A DNA stretch of 64,000 nt, from contig NZ_JAFCLU010000007.1 in the NCBI RefSeq assembly GCF_018130385.1, positions 222,757-286,756 on the forward strand, given 5' to 3'. The stretch is from Bradyrhizobium sp. AUGA SZCCT0283 (GTDB taxonomy: Bacteria > Pseudomonadota > Alphaproteobacteria > Rhizobiales > Xanthobacteraceae). Of the stretch, positions 44,746-53,933 are shown piece by piece. Below the pieces are notes generated by a model that was not told the DNA's origin, searched no databases, and saw only the letters and a list, made by a program, of their open reading frames with translations. The first letter of the stretch is position 1; each line of letters opens with the position of its first letter. The translations under genes were made by a program, and so were the position numbers.

Positions 44746-44787
44746 CGATTTAGAGCGATTCCAGCGCTCCGATTTAGAGCGATTCCA
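44746..44787 (-). promoter_or_regulatory. twin direct repeat upstream of the iron operon (ICE-like)
   Basis: The 18-bp word CGATTTAGAGCGATTCCA occurs twice, at 44746-44763 and 44770-44787. Each copy contains TTTAGAGCGATTCCA, which is close to the TTTAGAA...TTCTAAA-like iron control element bound by Irr in Bradyrhizobium, though imperfect. Placement ahead of an iron-transport gene makes regulation by iron plausible. Confidence 0.42.
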
Positions 44788-44863
44788 AAATGCGGCGGAC
44801 CGTCGTGGCATCTGGGAGCACGCGCGTGAGCTCCGGCTGGAGCGGCGTGCGACCTGTCGGCAA

Positions 44864-45820
44864 TCAACGGGTGCGGTCGAAATCAACAGCGGCTGTGTTG
44901 CCGCCGCTGACGATGACCGCAATGCGTTCGCCCGCGCCGGGCCGGTAGGCGCCCGACAGGATCGCCGCGAACGCTGCCGCGCCGCCCGGTTCTGCCACGA
45001 TGCGCAAGGCGCGCCAAAGCGTCGCCTGTGCGTCGGCAATCGCGGCGTCGGAAACCAGCACGGTTTGCCGTGCGTATTTTTGCACGATCGGAAAGACCTG
45101 TTCACCGACGCGCCGCGGCGCCAGCGAATCTGCCGCCAGCCCGCCGGCCTCCGCATCGATCGGATGGCCGGCTTCAAAGGCCTTGGTCAGCGTGGGCGAA
45201 GCAAGCGGCTCGACGCCAATCACCTTGATACGGCCGGCGTACCAGGCGGCGATTCCTGCGATCAGCCCGCCGCCGCCCACCGATACCAGCAGTGTATCGA
45301 TATCCGGCGCCTGGCTGGCGAGTTCGAGGCCGAGCGTTCCCTGTCCCGTGATGGTTTCGTTCTGATCGAAGGCCGGCACCGGCAATGCGCCGGTTTGTTG
45401 CGCCCACGCCTCGCTGGCGGCGAGCGCATCGGCATAGCGGTCGCCTTCGATCGTGAGGTCGGCGCCGTAGTCCCTGATACGCTGCACCTTCGCCGGCGAA
45501 GAGACGCTCGGCACGAAGATCTTGGCCGGCTTGCCGAGCTTCATCGCCGCATAAGCGACGGCCGCGCCGTGGTTGCCTCCGGACGCCGCCACCACGCCGG
45601 CCAGTGGCGCGTCGCGGGTCAGCAGATTGGCGAAAGCGCCGCGTGCCTTGAACGAGCCGGAGTGCTGCAGGAGTTCCAGCTTGAGCGTCAGCGTATGGCC
45701 TGGAAGGCCGAACTCGGGACCATCGACCTGAACCACCGGCGTCCGCCGGATAAAAGGCCGGATCACCCGCTCGCATTGAGCGATCAGTTCCGACGTTACG
45801 GCATCTGCAGACGCATCCAT
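44864..45820 (-). CDS. PLP-dependent serine/threonine dehydratase
   Basis: A 318-aa fold-type II PLP enzyme. Lys58 in HSGSFKARGAFA is the Schiff-base lysine, SGGNHGAAVAYAA (80-92) the substrate loop, and SVGGGGLIAGIAAW the phosphate-binding Gly loop. No C-terminal ACT domain is present, so it is a catabolic-type or racemase-like member rather than biosynthetic IlvA. GGGAG lies eight bases before the ATG at 45820; a TTG five codons earlier is less likely. It is divergent from an ArsR regulator gene 89 nt away. Confidence 0.87.
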   Translation of the reverse strand: MDASADAVTSELIAQCERVIRPFIRRTPVVQVDGPEFGLPGHTLTLKLELLQHSGSFKARGAFANLLTRDAPLAGVVAASGGNHGAAVAYAAMKLGKPAKIFVPSVSSPAKVQRIRDYGADLTIEGDRYADALAASEAWAQQTGALPVPAFDQNETITGQGTLGLELASQAPDIDTLLVSVGGGGLIAGIAAWYAGRIKVIGVEPLASPTLTKAFEAGHPIDAEAGGLAADSLAPRRVGEQVFPIVQKYARQTVLVSDAAIADAQATLWRALRIVAEPGGAAAFAAILSGAYRPGAGERIAVIVSGGNTAAVDFDRTR

Positions 45821-45884
45821 TGCATGCACTCCCAAGGCTTATCAAATAAGAAGGCTTTATCGAAACAAGGCCTGATTGACAGGA

Positions 45885-45909
45885 ATTAGTCATTTAGCTA
45901 ATTAGCAAT
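45885..45909. promoter_or_regulatory. AT-rich TTAG-repeat region before the ArsR gene
   Basis: Three TTAG words occur within 25 bases (45886, 45894 and 45902), including the palindrome TTAGCTAA at 45894-45901, directly upstream of the ArsR start. No ribosome binding site is visible there. This is a likely autoregulatory operator. Confidence 0.35.
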
Positions 45910-46227
45910 ATGACTTCTTTCGATGATGACGTCGAGTCTGCTTTTCGCGCGCTCGCCAGCGATCGGCGGCTGCTGATCCTGGAATGGCTCAAGCGCCCCC
46001 GTGCGCATTTTCGGGCCCAGGTTGACGGCGACCTTGTCAGGGACGGGGTCTGCGGGGTCTTGATCGCCGAGAAGCTCGGCGTCAGCCAGCCTACCGTGAG
46101 CGAACACCTCAAGATATTGTCGCAGGCCGGATTGGTGAGCGCCAAGCGCGTCAAGCAGTGGACGTTCTACAAGCGCGATGAAGCGCGCATTGCCAAGCTG
46201 AAAGCCGCTATGCTCGAAAAGATCTGA
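45910..46227 (+). CDS. ArsR-family transcriptional regulator
   Basis: A 105-aa winged-helix protein: FRALASDRRLLILEWLKRPR, then IAEKLGVSQPTVSEHLKIL (recognition helix) and AGLVSAKRVKQWTFYKRDEA. The usual metal-binding CVC motif of the alpha-3 helix is absent (only one Cys in GVCGVL), so it may sense a non-metal signal. It is divergent from the dehydratase gene and probably controls it. No Shine-Dalgarno sequence is seen before the ATG, so leaderless translation is possible. Confidence 0.85.
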   Translation: MTSFDDDVESAFRALASDRRLLILEWLKRPRAHFRAQVDGDLVRDGVCGVLIAEKLGVSQPTVSEHLKILSQAGLVSAKRVKQWTFYKRDEARIAKLKAAMLEKI

Positions 46228-46362
46228 TGTTCGTTCGAGGCCGCGTCTGCCCGGGCCGGCGCTGGATTTTCCGTGCTGACATTTTGGGCAGCCAAGCGCA
46301 TGTTATCCGTTCGACCTTGGCATCCTCAGTGCCTAGTCTTGGCCGACACGGGGGTGAAGCTG

Positions 46363-46848
46363 ATGCGCGCGGTTCTGGACTATTGCACCGGAGGGCTGGA
46401 ACGAAAGCTGCCGGCCGGTACGGTCCTCATTCACGAGGGCAGCAAGACCGGACATCTGTTCGTGCTGCTCGAAGGACGGCTGGAGGTCATCAAGGGCGAC
46501 AGCGTCGTCGCCGTTCTGACCGAGCCGGGGGCGATGCTGGGCGAGATGTCGGTCCTGCTCGATCAACCGCATACCGCAACCGTGCGCGCCGCCGCCGATT
46601 CCGTCGTGTACGAATTCGACGACGCCGCGGCGTTCCTGCGCGACCAGCCGGCGGTGGCGCTATTGATCGCGCGCTTGCTGGCGCAACGCCTCAACGTCGC
46701 CAACACCTATCTGGCCGACCTGATGCATCAATATGCCGGGCAAGGTAACCATCTCTCGATGGTCGGCGAACTCCTGCAGAGCATGATCAACCTGCCGCCG
46801 ACGCAGGTCTCGCCAGGCTCGGATCGGCAATCCGACCCAAGGATATGA
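46363..46848 (+). CDS. cyclic-nucleotide-binding (CAP-ED) domain protein
   Basis: A 161-aa protein with one CAP-ED domain: LPAGTVLIHEGSKTGHLFVL, LLEGRLEVIKG, and GAMLGEMSVLLDQPHTATVR, where GEMS and the following Arg/Thr region correspond to the phosphate-binding cassette. There is no DNA-binding helix-turn-helix C-terminal to it, so it is a signalling rather than a CRP-type protein. The ATG at 46363 follows GGGGGTGAAG; an open frame reaches 46273. Its last 62 nt overlap the convergent phosphoesterase gene. Confidence 0.8.
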   Translation: MRAVLDYCTGGLERKLPAGTVLIHEGSKTGHLFVLLEGRLEVIKGDSVVAVLTEPGAMLGEMSVLLDQPHTATVRAAADSVVYEFDDAAAFLRDQPAVALLIARLLAQRLNVANTYLADLMHQYAGQGNHLSMVGELLQSMINLPPTQVSPGSDRQSDPRI

Positions 46849-47614
46849 GCCATGCGGGTGGGTTCTCGACCGGCGCCGCCGGCCGCAGCAGGGGTGCGCG
46901 CAGGTCGATGCGTTGCGCTTCGCCGGCCGCCAGCCAGAAGGCTGTGCCCTCATCGAGGTCGAGCACGATATAGACCGGCGGACGGCCGTGCTGCAGGCCG
47001 GTGTTGAATACCCAGGTCGCGCCAAGCCGGTCGAACCACGAGCCGTCGGGGATGAAGGGCGACTGGTGCACATGGCCCGAGATCACCATCGACGGCTGAT
47101 ACTGCGCGATCCATTGCACCAGTTCGACGTCGCCGAAGAACCGCTTGCCGCCCCAGCTCGTCGGCGAATCCGCCGGCGGCGCGTGATGCACCCAGATCCA
47201 GCGTTGCGCGCGCTCGAGCGCGGCATCGCGAAGCTGGGCTTCGATGCGGCTCTTGACCAGCGGTCCGTCCCACCACGGACATACCGTAAAGAGCGTGCCG
47301 CCGATGGTGAGGTCGTCGCCGTCGCAGGCGATGCCGAGTTCTCTGACATCACCGACCCAGCGCGCGATCTTTTCGCCTTCCGCGCTGCGTTCGTCGAGAT
47401 CGTGATTGCCCGAGCAGAGAATGACCCGCGTCATGCCCGACAGCAGCGACAGGTATTTTTTCACGACCAGAATCTGTGCGCGGAAATCGACGAACGATCC
47501 GATGTCGAGCGCGTCGCCGGCGAAAATGACGACGTCGAATTCAGGAGCTGCCGCGAGCAGCCAGTCGAACTGCGGCAATGAATAATGCAAATCGGCAACG
47601 ACAAGGCAGAGCAT
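46787..47614 (-). CDS. metallophosphoesterase
   Basis: A 275-aa calcineurin-like phosphoesterase. All metal-binding motifs are present: DLH at 8-10, GDALD at 33-37, GNHD at 69-72, HHAPP, and the terminal GHVH in SMVISGHVHQSPF. Substrates of such enzymes vary from phosphodiesters to nucleotides. The ATG at 47614 precedes the first motif directly; the frame remains open to 47716. The 3' end overlaps the convergent cNMP-binding gene by 62 nt. Confidence 0.88.
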   Translation of the reverse strand: MLCLVVADLHYSLPQFDWLLAAAPEFDVVIFAGDALDIGSFVDFRAQILVVKKYLSLLSGMTRVILCSGNHDLDERSAEGEKIARWVGDVRELGIACDGDDLTIGGTLFTVCPWWDGPLVKSRIEAQLRDAALERAQRWIWVHHAPPADSPTSWGGKRFFGDVELVQWIAQYQPSMVISGHVHQSPFIPDGSWFDRLGATWVFNTGLQHGRPPVYIVLDLDEGTAFWLAAGEAQRIDLRAPLLRPAAPVENPPAWLISLGRIADPSLARPASAAG

Positions 47615-48340
47615 AATGATTTCAAATCCAAAAATGCCTATGAAACAGGCGATCCGCAGGCGGATGCATTCACGCATAGTGGATTCGAGCAAGAATTGTG
47701 CCGGTCGTGACTTCAAACGGGATCGATCGGCCGGCTGGAAGGACCAGGGCGCGTACCCATAAATCGAGCTTGATGACTACTCGATGTCCGATATGCGCCG
47801 ATAGCCGACCAAATTCCGCCTCGCAGCGAAACAACGCGCTAAGTGCCAACCACAGACGCGTGCACACGGCATTCAATCATCTCGTCAGCACGAGCGTATT
47901 TGGAACGTCGAGGCGGAGCTCCTCGGCGGTTTTCTCGACCGGCCAGAATGCGCTCGGAAGCATCAGCCTCCACGACTGCGCTTCATCATCTCCGGTCGCG
48001 CTGCTCAGCTGGTGCTCCGTCGATGCCCGCGCCCGGATTGCTGATCATCACCGATAGAACTTGGTCCTCACCCCATTCGGCGGCGTAAACACCTTGTTTT
48101 CAGCACAATTTGTGCTTGAGTCCGCCCAGGCGAGGTCATTCACCGGTTGCGGGCCTGCCCAAATCCTGGGCTTTGCGGCAAACACCTTCTTAACGACGGC
48201 CCGCGCAATGTGCAGAATCCCCTCCTGCTTTACCGCTTAATTAATGATGTCTTGCTTCTCTTCGGCAGTAGAGAGCGCGCAAATGCCTCCACAGAACGGA
48301 ATGATAACCGTTCGGGAATCGCTGCGGAAAATTGCGTGCC
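47615..48340. other. 726-nt region without a convincing gene
   Basis: Short open frames exist on both strands but none has both a ribosome binding site and protein-like composition. On the minus strand a coherent-looking tail (SAFWPVEKTAEELRLD, VPNTLVLTR, stop near 47880) suggests the remains of a decayed gene between about 47880 and 48060. Confidence 0.4.
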
Positions 48341-49504
48341 ATGATTCAGACCGATCGGCTTTCGGAATTTCTGCAAGAGCTGACGCCGCTGTCGCGGAGC
48401 TGTCTGCTCGGCGAGCTTGAGCGGCTGGAGCTGTGCGGCATCGATATCCCGGGCTCGTCCGATATCCTGGCCAAGTTGCGGGCCGAATTCCGCAAGGATG
48501 GATCGCTACAGAGTCGCGCCGGCAGCCCTTTGCGCCATTTCTTCATGCCGCTCGAATCCTTTCTGACCGATAGCGCGCCCGAGCACGCCAATCCGGGGCG
48601 GATCTCGCGCAGTTCGCTGGTCCCGGTCTGGGAGTGGATTTGCCGCGACCTGCTGCCGACCATGGCGCGCGACTATAGCAAGGCGGTCGGCGACCTGGAC
48701 GCCACCCACAACTCCAAGGAATTGCTGAAGATCGCGTCCGCGTTTCAGACCAAGATTGTCAAGGTTCTCGAGAATTCGCTTGGGTCGTCCGACGGTGCCG
48801 AGCTGGCCCGCGCCAAGCTTGCGCAATATACCGCGGCGCGCACAGCCTTCGACGATGTGGTCAAGATGCTGCACGCGCTGCGCGCGCGCGATGCGCTCGA
48901 GAAATTCAACGCAAAATTACCGGAAAGGATTTCGAAGTTTGACAACGGACAGGTGGCGAGGATCGCGCCACTGCTCGACTCCTTGAGGAAGGCCAATGCC
49001 GATGCGGTGCCTTTCGCGCTGACGCTGGTTGCAAAGCGGCTGAAGACATCCTGGCAGCTGATCCGCCTCGCCACCAAGGCGGCAGCCAGCAAGAATGCCG
49101 AGGACATCGCCATCACGCCCTACGCCATCGCGGTCACCATGGCGCTCGACCAGCTCGACGACAAGCGCACCGCCTTGCGGATCGCGTTCAAGCACAATCG
49201 GGTGCTCGTCGCGAAGGACCTTTTGACCGAAATCTACGATACCGAATACGCGCTGCAAGTTCGCATCGACCAGTTCGAACAATCGAACTGGGGCTTACGT
49301 CTGCGCCAGATTATGGACGGGATTGCTGCGCTGGTCGAAGCCGAGGTGAGCCGCTTCCCCGAGGAGGTCGGCCATATCTTCGCTTCACGCCGCCTGCGGA
49401 CCCATCAGTCGCTGAGCGGCCGGCTTACCTATCTCGCCTGGAGGGGCCGCGACGTCGTGCAGGAGGGCGCGGCGTTCTGCCGGAAGATGATCGGGCAGAC
49501 CTAG
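48341..49504 (+). CDS. hypothetical helical protein, 387 aa
   Basis: The product begins MIQTDRLSEFLQELTPLSRS and is almost all alpha-helical by composition, with the first part LLGELERLELCGIDIPGSSD and later ISKFDNGQVARIAPLLDSLR and ALDQLDDKRTALRIAFKHNR. No signal peptide or membrane helix is seen, and no family is recognised. A TTG three codons before the ATG is an alternative start. It stands alone, after a long non-coding stretch. Confidence 0.75.
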   Translation: MIQTDRLSEFLQELTPLSRSCLLGELERLELCGIDIPGSSDILAKLRAEFRKDGSLQSRAGSPLRHFFMPLESFLTDSAPEHANPGRISRSSLVPVWEWICRDLLPTMARDYSKAVGDLDATHNSKELLKIASAFQTKIVKVLENSLGSSDGAELARAKLAQYTAARTAFDDVVKMLHALRARDALEKFNAKLPERISKFDNGQVARIAPLLDSLRKANADAVPFALTLVAKRLKTSWQLIRLATKAAASKNAEDIAITPYAIAVTMALDQLDDKRTALRIAFKHNRVLVAKDLLTEIYDTEYALQVRIDQFEQSNWGLRLRQIMDGIAALVEAEVSRFPEEVGHIFASRRLRTHQSLSGRLTYLAWRGRDVVQEGAAFCRKMIGQT

Positions 49505-49582
49505 GGCCCTCGACTGGCCCGCCGGCGAGAGGATCTTGAAGTCTTGGAATCTGGCCTTCGGGACGCCTAACACCTGTCACGA

Positions 49583-49789
49583 TCACTGATCAACATTGGG
49601 CACCCATTCCTCCGCGCTTGAGTCCCAATGATGGGTGTCGTCGAAGTGCTTCCAGGGTGGCCGCCTTGGTTTGCTTTCACCCCTCTGTCGTAATGCATTC
49701 CGTGGGCTGAGTTGGACGACGAGAGCTCCAGCCATCATCATCCATTCGCGAGCGTTATATCGGGAGTTCCATTTGATTGTCGCGAGCAT
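49583..49789 (-). CDS. small hypothetical protein with strong ribosome binding site
   Basis: A 68-aa frame, MLATIKWNSRYNAREWMMMA, with a polar C-terminus (PRRPPWKHFDDTHHWDSSAE). AAGGAGG lies seven bases upstream of the ATG, a near-perfect Shine-Dalgarno sequence and the best argument that it is translated. No family is recognised. Confidence 0.45.
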   Translation of the reverse strand: MLATIKWNSRYNAREWMMMAGALVVQLSPRNALRQRGESKPRRPPWKHFDDTHHWDSSAEEWVPNVDQ

Positions 49790-50114
49790 CGGATGCCTCC
49801 TTCAAAGCAAGAAGCCTTTGCAATGTTAACCCGAGCCGAGAACACGGGGTGTAAGGTACTTCACAGTCAGCCACCATCTTCGACATAGCCGCTGGCGTCC
49901 TAGCGGCGGCAATTTGAAGCGAAGTACCAGTCGCCGAATAGGATCCGACCTGAACTGTCAAACGCCTCCGCTGAGTATTCAATGCCCGGTTTGGTCATTC
50001 GCTACAGGGGCAACCCAGCGGCAAGTCCAGCCACGTCCGCTGTGACGCCGAAAGCGGAGGTCAATTCAAACTCGCCTCAATCCGAATTTGGCTGCGCGCT
50101 AACGAGTCCACGCC
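49790..50114. other. 325-nt intergenic stretch
   Basis: Nothing beyond the likely promoter of the small gene at 49583 is recognised. The stretch ends at the stop codon of the TctA gene. Confidence 0.45.
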
Positions 50115-51614
50115 CTAATCCTCGCTCGCCCTGAAGCGGCCTAGTCCCTTCAGCACGAACGGCGCCAGCAGGGCGACCAGCGCAATGCCGAGCAGGGTGG
50201 CCGACATCGGACTTTGCAGCAGCACGATGGGATCGCCGAGGCTGATGGCGAGCGCGCGGCGCAACTGGCTTTCGGCGATCGGACCCAGGATGAGACCGAC
50301 GACGACAGGCGCGATCGGAAAATCGAACCGGCGCATCAGAAAGCCCAGCACGCCAAAAGCCGCCAGCATCGACAGCTCGACGACCGACGGCTTCGCCGCG
50401 ATGGTGCCCATGGTCGCGAACACGAGAATGCCGGCGTAAAGCCACGGCTGCGGGATCGCGAGCAGTTTCACCCACAGGCCGACCAGCGGCAGGTTGAGAA
50501 CCAGCAGCATGACGTTGGCGATGAAGAGACTCGCGATCAGGCCCCACACCAGGTCGGGGCGCTCGGCGAACAGCAGCGGTCCCGGATTCAGGCCATATTG
50601 CTGAAATCCCGCCAGCATCATCGCAGCCGTTGCCGAGGTCGGAAGTCCCAGCGTCAGCAAAGGCACAAGCGTGCCGGCGGCTGAAGCGTTGTTGGCGGCT
50701 TCCGGCCCTGCGACGCCCTCGATCGCGCCCTTGCCGAATTCCTCCGGATGTTTGGTCAGCCGCTTCTCGGTGGAGTAGGACAGGAATGTCGGAATTTCCG
50801 CGCCGCCGGCAGGCAGCGCGCCGATCGGAAAGCCGAACATCGTCCCGCGCAGCCACGGCTTCCATGACCGCTTCCAGTCTTCCCTTGTCATCCATAGCGA
50901 GCCGCGCACCGGCTCGATCTTTTCCTCGGTATGATGGCGGCGCGAGGCGACGTAGAGCGCTTCGCCCAAGGCGAACAGGCCGACCGCCAGCGTCGTCACC
51001 TCGACGCCGTCGAGCAGTTCGGGGATGCCAAAAGCGAGCCGGGCCTGGCCGGTGAGCTTGTCGATGCCGATCAGCCCGAGCGTCAGCCCGATGAACAGGC
51101 TGGTCAGACCGCGGACCGGCGAATCTCCGAAGGTTGCCGACACGGTGATAAAAGCCACGCACATCAGCGCGAAATAATCCTCGGGCCCGAAGCGCACCGC
51201 GAAATCCACCAGCCACGGCGCCAGAAAGGCCAGACCGATGGTGGCGATGGTGCCCGCGACGAACGAGCCGATCGCCGACGTCGCCAGCGCCGGACCGCCG
51301 CGGCCGGCCTTGGCCATCTTGTTGCCCTCGAGCGCGGTCGCCATCGACGCGCTTTCGCCGGGCGTGTTGATGAGGATGGCCGTGGTCGATCCGCCATACA
51401 TGCCGCCGTAATAGATGCCGGCGAACATGATCAGCGAGCCGCCGGGATCGAGCTTGTAGGTGACCGGCAGCAGCAATGCGACCGTGAGCGCCGGACCGAT
51501 GCCGGGCAGCACGCCGACCGCGGTGCCGAGGAACACGCCGATCAGCGCGTAGAGCAGATTCATCGGCTGCACGGCGACAGCCATGCCATGCGCGAGCGCG
51601 GCGAAAGTTTCCAT
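50115..51614 (-). CDS. tctA: tripartite tricarboxylate transporter, large membrane subunit
   Basis: A 499-aa protein with about eleven predicted helices. The first TctA motif is [20 protein letters not shown] (about 34-53), with [26 protein letters not shown] sequence after it; the second is [20 protein letters not shown] followed by [16 protein letters not shown]. It forms the channel of a TTT-family carboxylate uptake system. The ATG at 51614 overlaps the TctB stop by one base. Confidence 0.92.
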   Translation of the reverse strand: METFAALAHGMAVAVQPMNLLYALIGVFLGTAVGVLPGIGPALTVALLLPVTYKLDPGGSLIMFAGIYYGGMYGGSTTAILINTPGESASMATALEGNKMAKAGRGGPALATSAIGSFVAGTIATIGLAFLAPWLVDFAVRFGPEDYFALMCVAFITVSATFGDSPVRGLTSLFIGLTLGLIGIDKLTGQARLAFGIPELLDGVEVTTLAVGLFALGEALYVASRRHHTEEKIEPVRGSLWMTREDWKRSWKPWLRGTMFGFPIGALPAGGAEIPTFLSYSTEKRLTKHPEEFGKGAIEGVAGPEAANNASAAGTLVPLLTLGLPTSATAAMMLAGFQQYGLNPGPLLFAERPDLVWGLIASLFIANVMLLVLNLPLVGLWVKLLAIPQPWLYAGILVFATMGTIAAKPSVVELSMLAAFGVLGFLMRRFDFPIAPVVVGLILGPIAESQLRRALAISLGDPIVLLQSPMSATLLGIALVALLAPFVLKGLGRFRASED

Positions 51615-52099
51615 TACAGCAGTCTTTCCAGAGGCCCGGTGGGAAGGCTCAGCGTCAGCAGCCGATCGAATGCGAGATAGATCAGGGTGGTCATCACGAG
51701 AGCGATGGCGGAGTCGGCGAGAATGGCGCGCCGTCCGAAGGCAGCCGAGGTCGTGACGAACAATGCCGAGGTCGCAAGGATGAAGCCGCCGCCAAGGCCG
51801 ATGATGGCGATCAAGAGCGCCAGGCCCCCGAGGATCAGCCACACGGCCCTGGGATCGGCGCTTTCGCGCGGCGGCAGGTTGCCGCGCAGCGCGTCGATCA
51901 GATTGCCGATCGCAAGCAGGCCGAGCCCGACGGCGATGACGACCGGCATCGCCTCGGGCCCCATGCCGTACATCGTGGTGGTTTGCAGTTGGCGCGAGTC
52001 CCATACCAGCACCGCCGCAAGCGCCGCGAGTGCGAAGGCAATGACGAGGCCCGCACGATCGATGCGCCGTGACGCCGGGCCCTGCGGAAGGTCCGTCAT
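51614..52099 (-). CDS. tctB: tripartite tricarboxylate transporter, small membrane subunit
   Basis: A 161-aa membrane protein with four predicted helices, including [40 protein letters not shown] and [20 protein letters not shown]. Size, helix pattern and position between the TctC and TctA genes identify it as TctB. It overlaps both neighbours (four bases with TctC, one base with TctA). Confidence 0.88.
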   Translation of the reverse strand: MTDLPQGPASRRIDRAGLVIAFALAALAAVLVWDSRQLQTTTMYGMGPEAMPVVIAVGLGLLAIGNLIDALRGNLPPRESADPRAVWLILGGLALLIAIIGLGGGFILATSALFVTTSAAFGRRAILADSAIALVMTTLIYLAFDRLLTLSLPTGPLERLL

Positions 52100-53061
52100 G
52101 ATTTGACGAGGCCGACCGACCTCAGCACGTCGGTGACGCGCGTCGTTTCCTTCTTCAGGAAATCGGCGAACGCATCGCCGCCGAGATAGGCGTCATCCCA
52201 GCCCTTCTGCTTGAGGATGTCCTTCCAGGCGTCCGACTTGACCATGTTTTCGACCGCATCGCTCAGGACTTTGCGCTGTTCCGGCGTGATGCCGGGAGGC
52301 GCCACCACCGAGCGCCAGTTGGCGAGCACGAGGTCGATGCCTTGTTCCTTGAAGGTCGGAATGTCGCTGCCGGCGATGCGCTTCTCCGACGTCACGCCGA
52401 GCGCGCGCAATTTTCCGGACTTGATCTGACCGTCGTATTCGCTCATTCCCGAAATGCCCGCGGTGACTTTGCCGCCAAGGATAGCCGCCAGCGACTCGCC
52501 GCCTCCGGAAAATGGAATGTAGTTGACCTTCTTGGCGTCGGCGCCGATCGCGCCTGCAAACAACGCCGCCATCACATGGTCGACGCCGCCGGCCGAGCCG
52601 CCGGCAAAGGTCACCTTGGCGATGTCAGCCTTGAGCGCAGCGGCAAGATCCTGCGCCGTCTTGATCGGCGAATTCGCAGGCACCACGATCACCTGGATTT
52701 CCTCGGTGAGGCGGGCAATCGGCGTCACCTGATCGAGCGTCACCGGCGATTTGTTCATGGCGAGCGCGCCCACCATGACGAAGCCGTTCACCATCATCTG
52801 GTTGCCGTCGCCCTTGGCGCCGTTGACGAACTGCGCGATGCCGACGCTGCCGCCGGCGCCTGCCACGTTGGTGACCTGGACGCTGCGGGCGATCTTGGCG
52901 GCGACCAGCGCCTGCTGCATCGAGCGGGCGGTCTGATCCCATCCGCCGCCGGGCGCTGCGGGCGCCATGATCTTGAGCTCGAGCTGCTGCGAGAGGGCAG
53001 GGCCTGCTGCAAGTGTCAACGCGACGGCCGCGCCGAACAGGCGCGTGTAAAACGGCATCAT
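52096..53061 (-). CDS. tctC: tripartite tricarboxylate transporter, solute-binding protein
   Basis: A 321-aa periplasmic protein with a Sec signal ([19 protein letters not shown]). The mature protein begins [20 protein letters not shown], the APGGGWDQ motif being the mark of the TctC (Bug) family, and contains [20 protein letters not shown] and [20 protein letters not shown]. First gene of the tctCBA operon; GGAGGAAG precedes the ATG. The substrate may be citrate, tartrate or another carboxylate. Confidence 0.92.
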   Translation of the reverse strand: MMPFYTRLFGAAVALTLAAGPALSQQLELKIMAPAAPGGGWDQTARSMQQALVAAKIARSVQVTNVAGAGGSVGIAQFVNGAKGDGNQMMVNGFVMVGALAMNKSPVTLDQVTPIARLTEEIQVIVVPANSPIKTAQDLAAALKADIAKVTFAGGSAGGVDHVMAALFAGAIGADAKKVNYIPFSGGGESLAAILGGKVTAGISGMSEYDGQIKSGKLRALGVTSEKRIAGSDIPTFKEQGIDLVLANWRSVVAPPGITPEQRKVLSDAVENMVKSDAWKDILKQKGWDDAYLGGDAFADFLKKETTRVTDVLRSVGLVKS

Positions 53062-53178
53062 GGGGCTTCCTCCAGGTTCACACAGAGCGGCTGTGTGTCA
53101 ATTCGTCGCATTTCAGCCGGAAACGGCGCCGCTGTCCAGAAGGACCTTTACGAGTCCGAACCGGATTCGGAAATTTCG

Positions 53179-53823
53179 CTACGCCCTTGAAGCGCGGGCG
53201 GGTTTCGCCTTCGGCATTTGCCTTGAACGAAAGTGAAACGCCAGTTGCGCGGCACACGTCCGAAGAGGAGCCGTGCTTTGCGTTGCCTTGGCCTGGGCCA
53301 TAGCGCCTGAATAAGACGCAATGACGAAGGTGGCCAAGGCCTCGGCGTCTAAAGCGCCCGCGAAATCCGCCCGCAGTTTGGCCGCAATCACCTTGCGCCA
53401 ATTGTCATAGATTCTCTCGATCGCCTCACGAAATTCGGAATCTGCCGCGCAAAGCTCGAGCGCCAGATTGTTGAGCGGGCATCCCAGAATGGTCCTGGAC
53501 CGGTCAAGGGCCGACGCGATCTGCTCGAACGCCGTGCGTATCCCTTCCTCAGCGCCGCGAGCGGACCTGACCGGCTCGAGCCAAGACGTGTCGACGGCTT
53601 GTGCCACGCGCTCCTGGATGACGTTGAGCGCAAGGACCTTCTTCGTAGGGAAATGATGGTGGAGGGCGCCCGCCGTTACGCCGGCCGCTCGAACAATGTC
53701 GTGAGTGCTGGTCGAGTGATAGCCACGCTTCTGGAAGGCGTCGGCTGTTGCATCCAGGATGCGTTTTCTCACTCCGGCGGGATCGTTGGTTCGCGAGCGG
53801 CCGCTGGCTGGCTTCTTGGTCAT
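53179..53823 (-). CDS. TetR-family repressor
   Basis: A 214-aa protein with the TetR helix-turn-helix: RKRILDATADAFQKRGYHST, STHDIVRAAGVTAGALHHHF, then PTKKVLALNVIQERV. The ligand domain resembles the LmrA/YxaF-type group (TILGCPLNNLALELCAADSE). It is divergent from the glutathione-transferase gene, with a perfect inverted repeat between them. Confidence 0.9.
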   Translation of the reverse strand: MTKKPASGRSRTNDPAGVRKRILDATADAFQKRGYHSTSTHDIVRAAGVTAGALHHHFPTKKVLALNVIQERVAQAVDTSWLEPVRSARGAEEGIRTAFEQIASALDRSRTILGCPLNNLALELCAADSEFREAIERIYDNWRKVIAAKLRADFAGALDAEALATFVIASYSGAMAQAKATQSTAPLRTCAAQLAFHFRSRQMPKAKPARASRA

Positions 53824-53872
53824 GACGGACTCCCACCGCTATCGGCATAGCTGCCGTCTATCGGATTGACAA

Positions 53873-53890
53873 AAACAGGGCAACCTGTTT
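53873..53890. promoter_or_regulatory. TetR-type operator and promoter
   Basis: AAACAGG-GCAA-CCTGTTT is a perfect inverted repeat with 7-bp arms in the 110-nt gap between the divergent TetR and GST genes. It directly follows a TTGACA hexamer (53866-53871) pointing towards the GST gene, so a bound repressor would block that promoter. Confidence 0.65.
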
Positions 53891-53933
53891 GTTTTGATCT
53901 CACCTATTGTGATGATTGTGGGACGGGAAATCG

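Noticed and set aside
47670..47876. 68-aa minus-strand frame upstream of the phosphoesterase gene
   Set aside because: No domain or good ribosome binding site; kept only as part of the non-coding stretch.
47698..48057. 119-aa plus-strand frame
   Set aside because: Ser/Arg-rich low-similarity product with no ribosome binding site; the minus strand of the same stretch looks more like a decayed gene.
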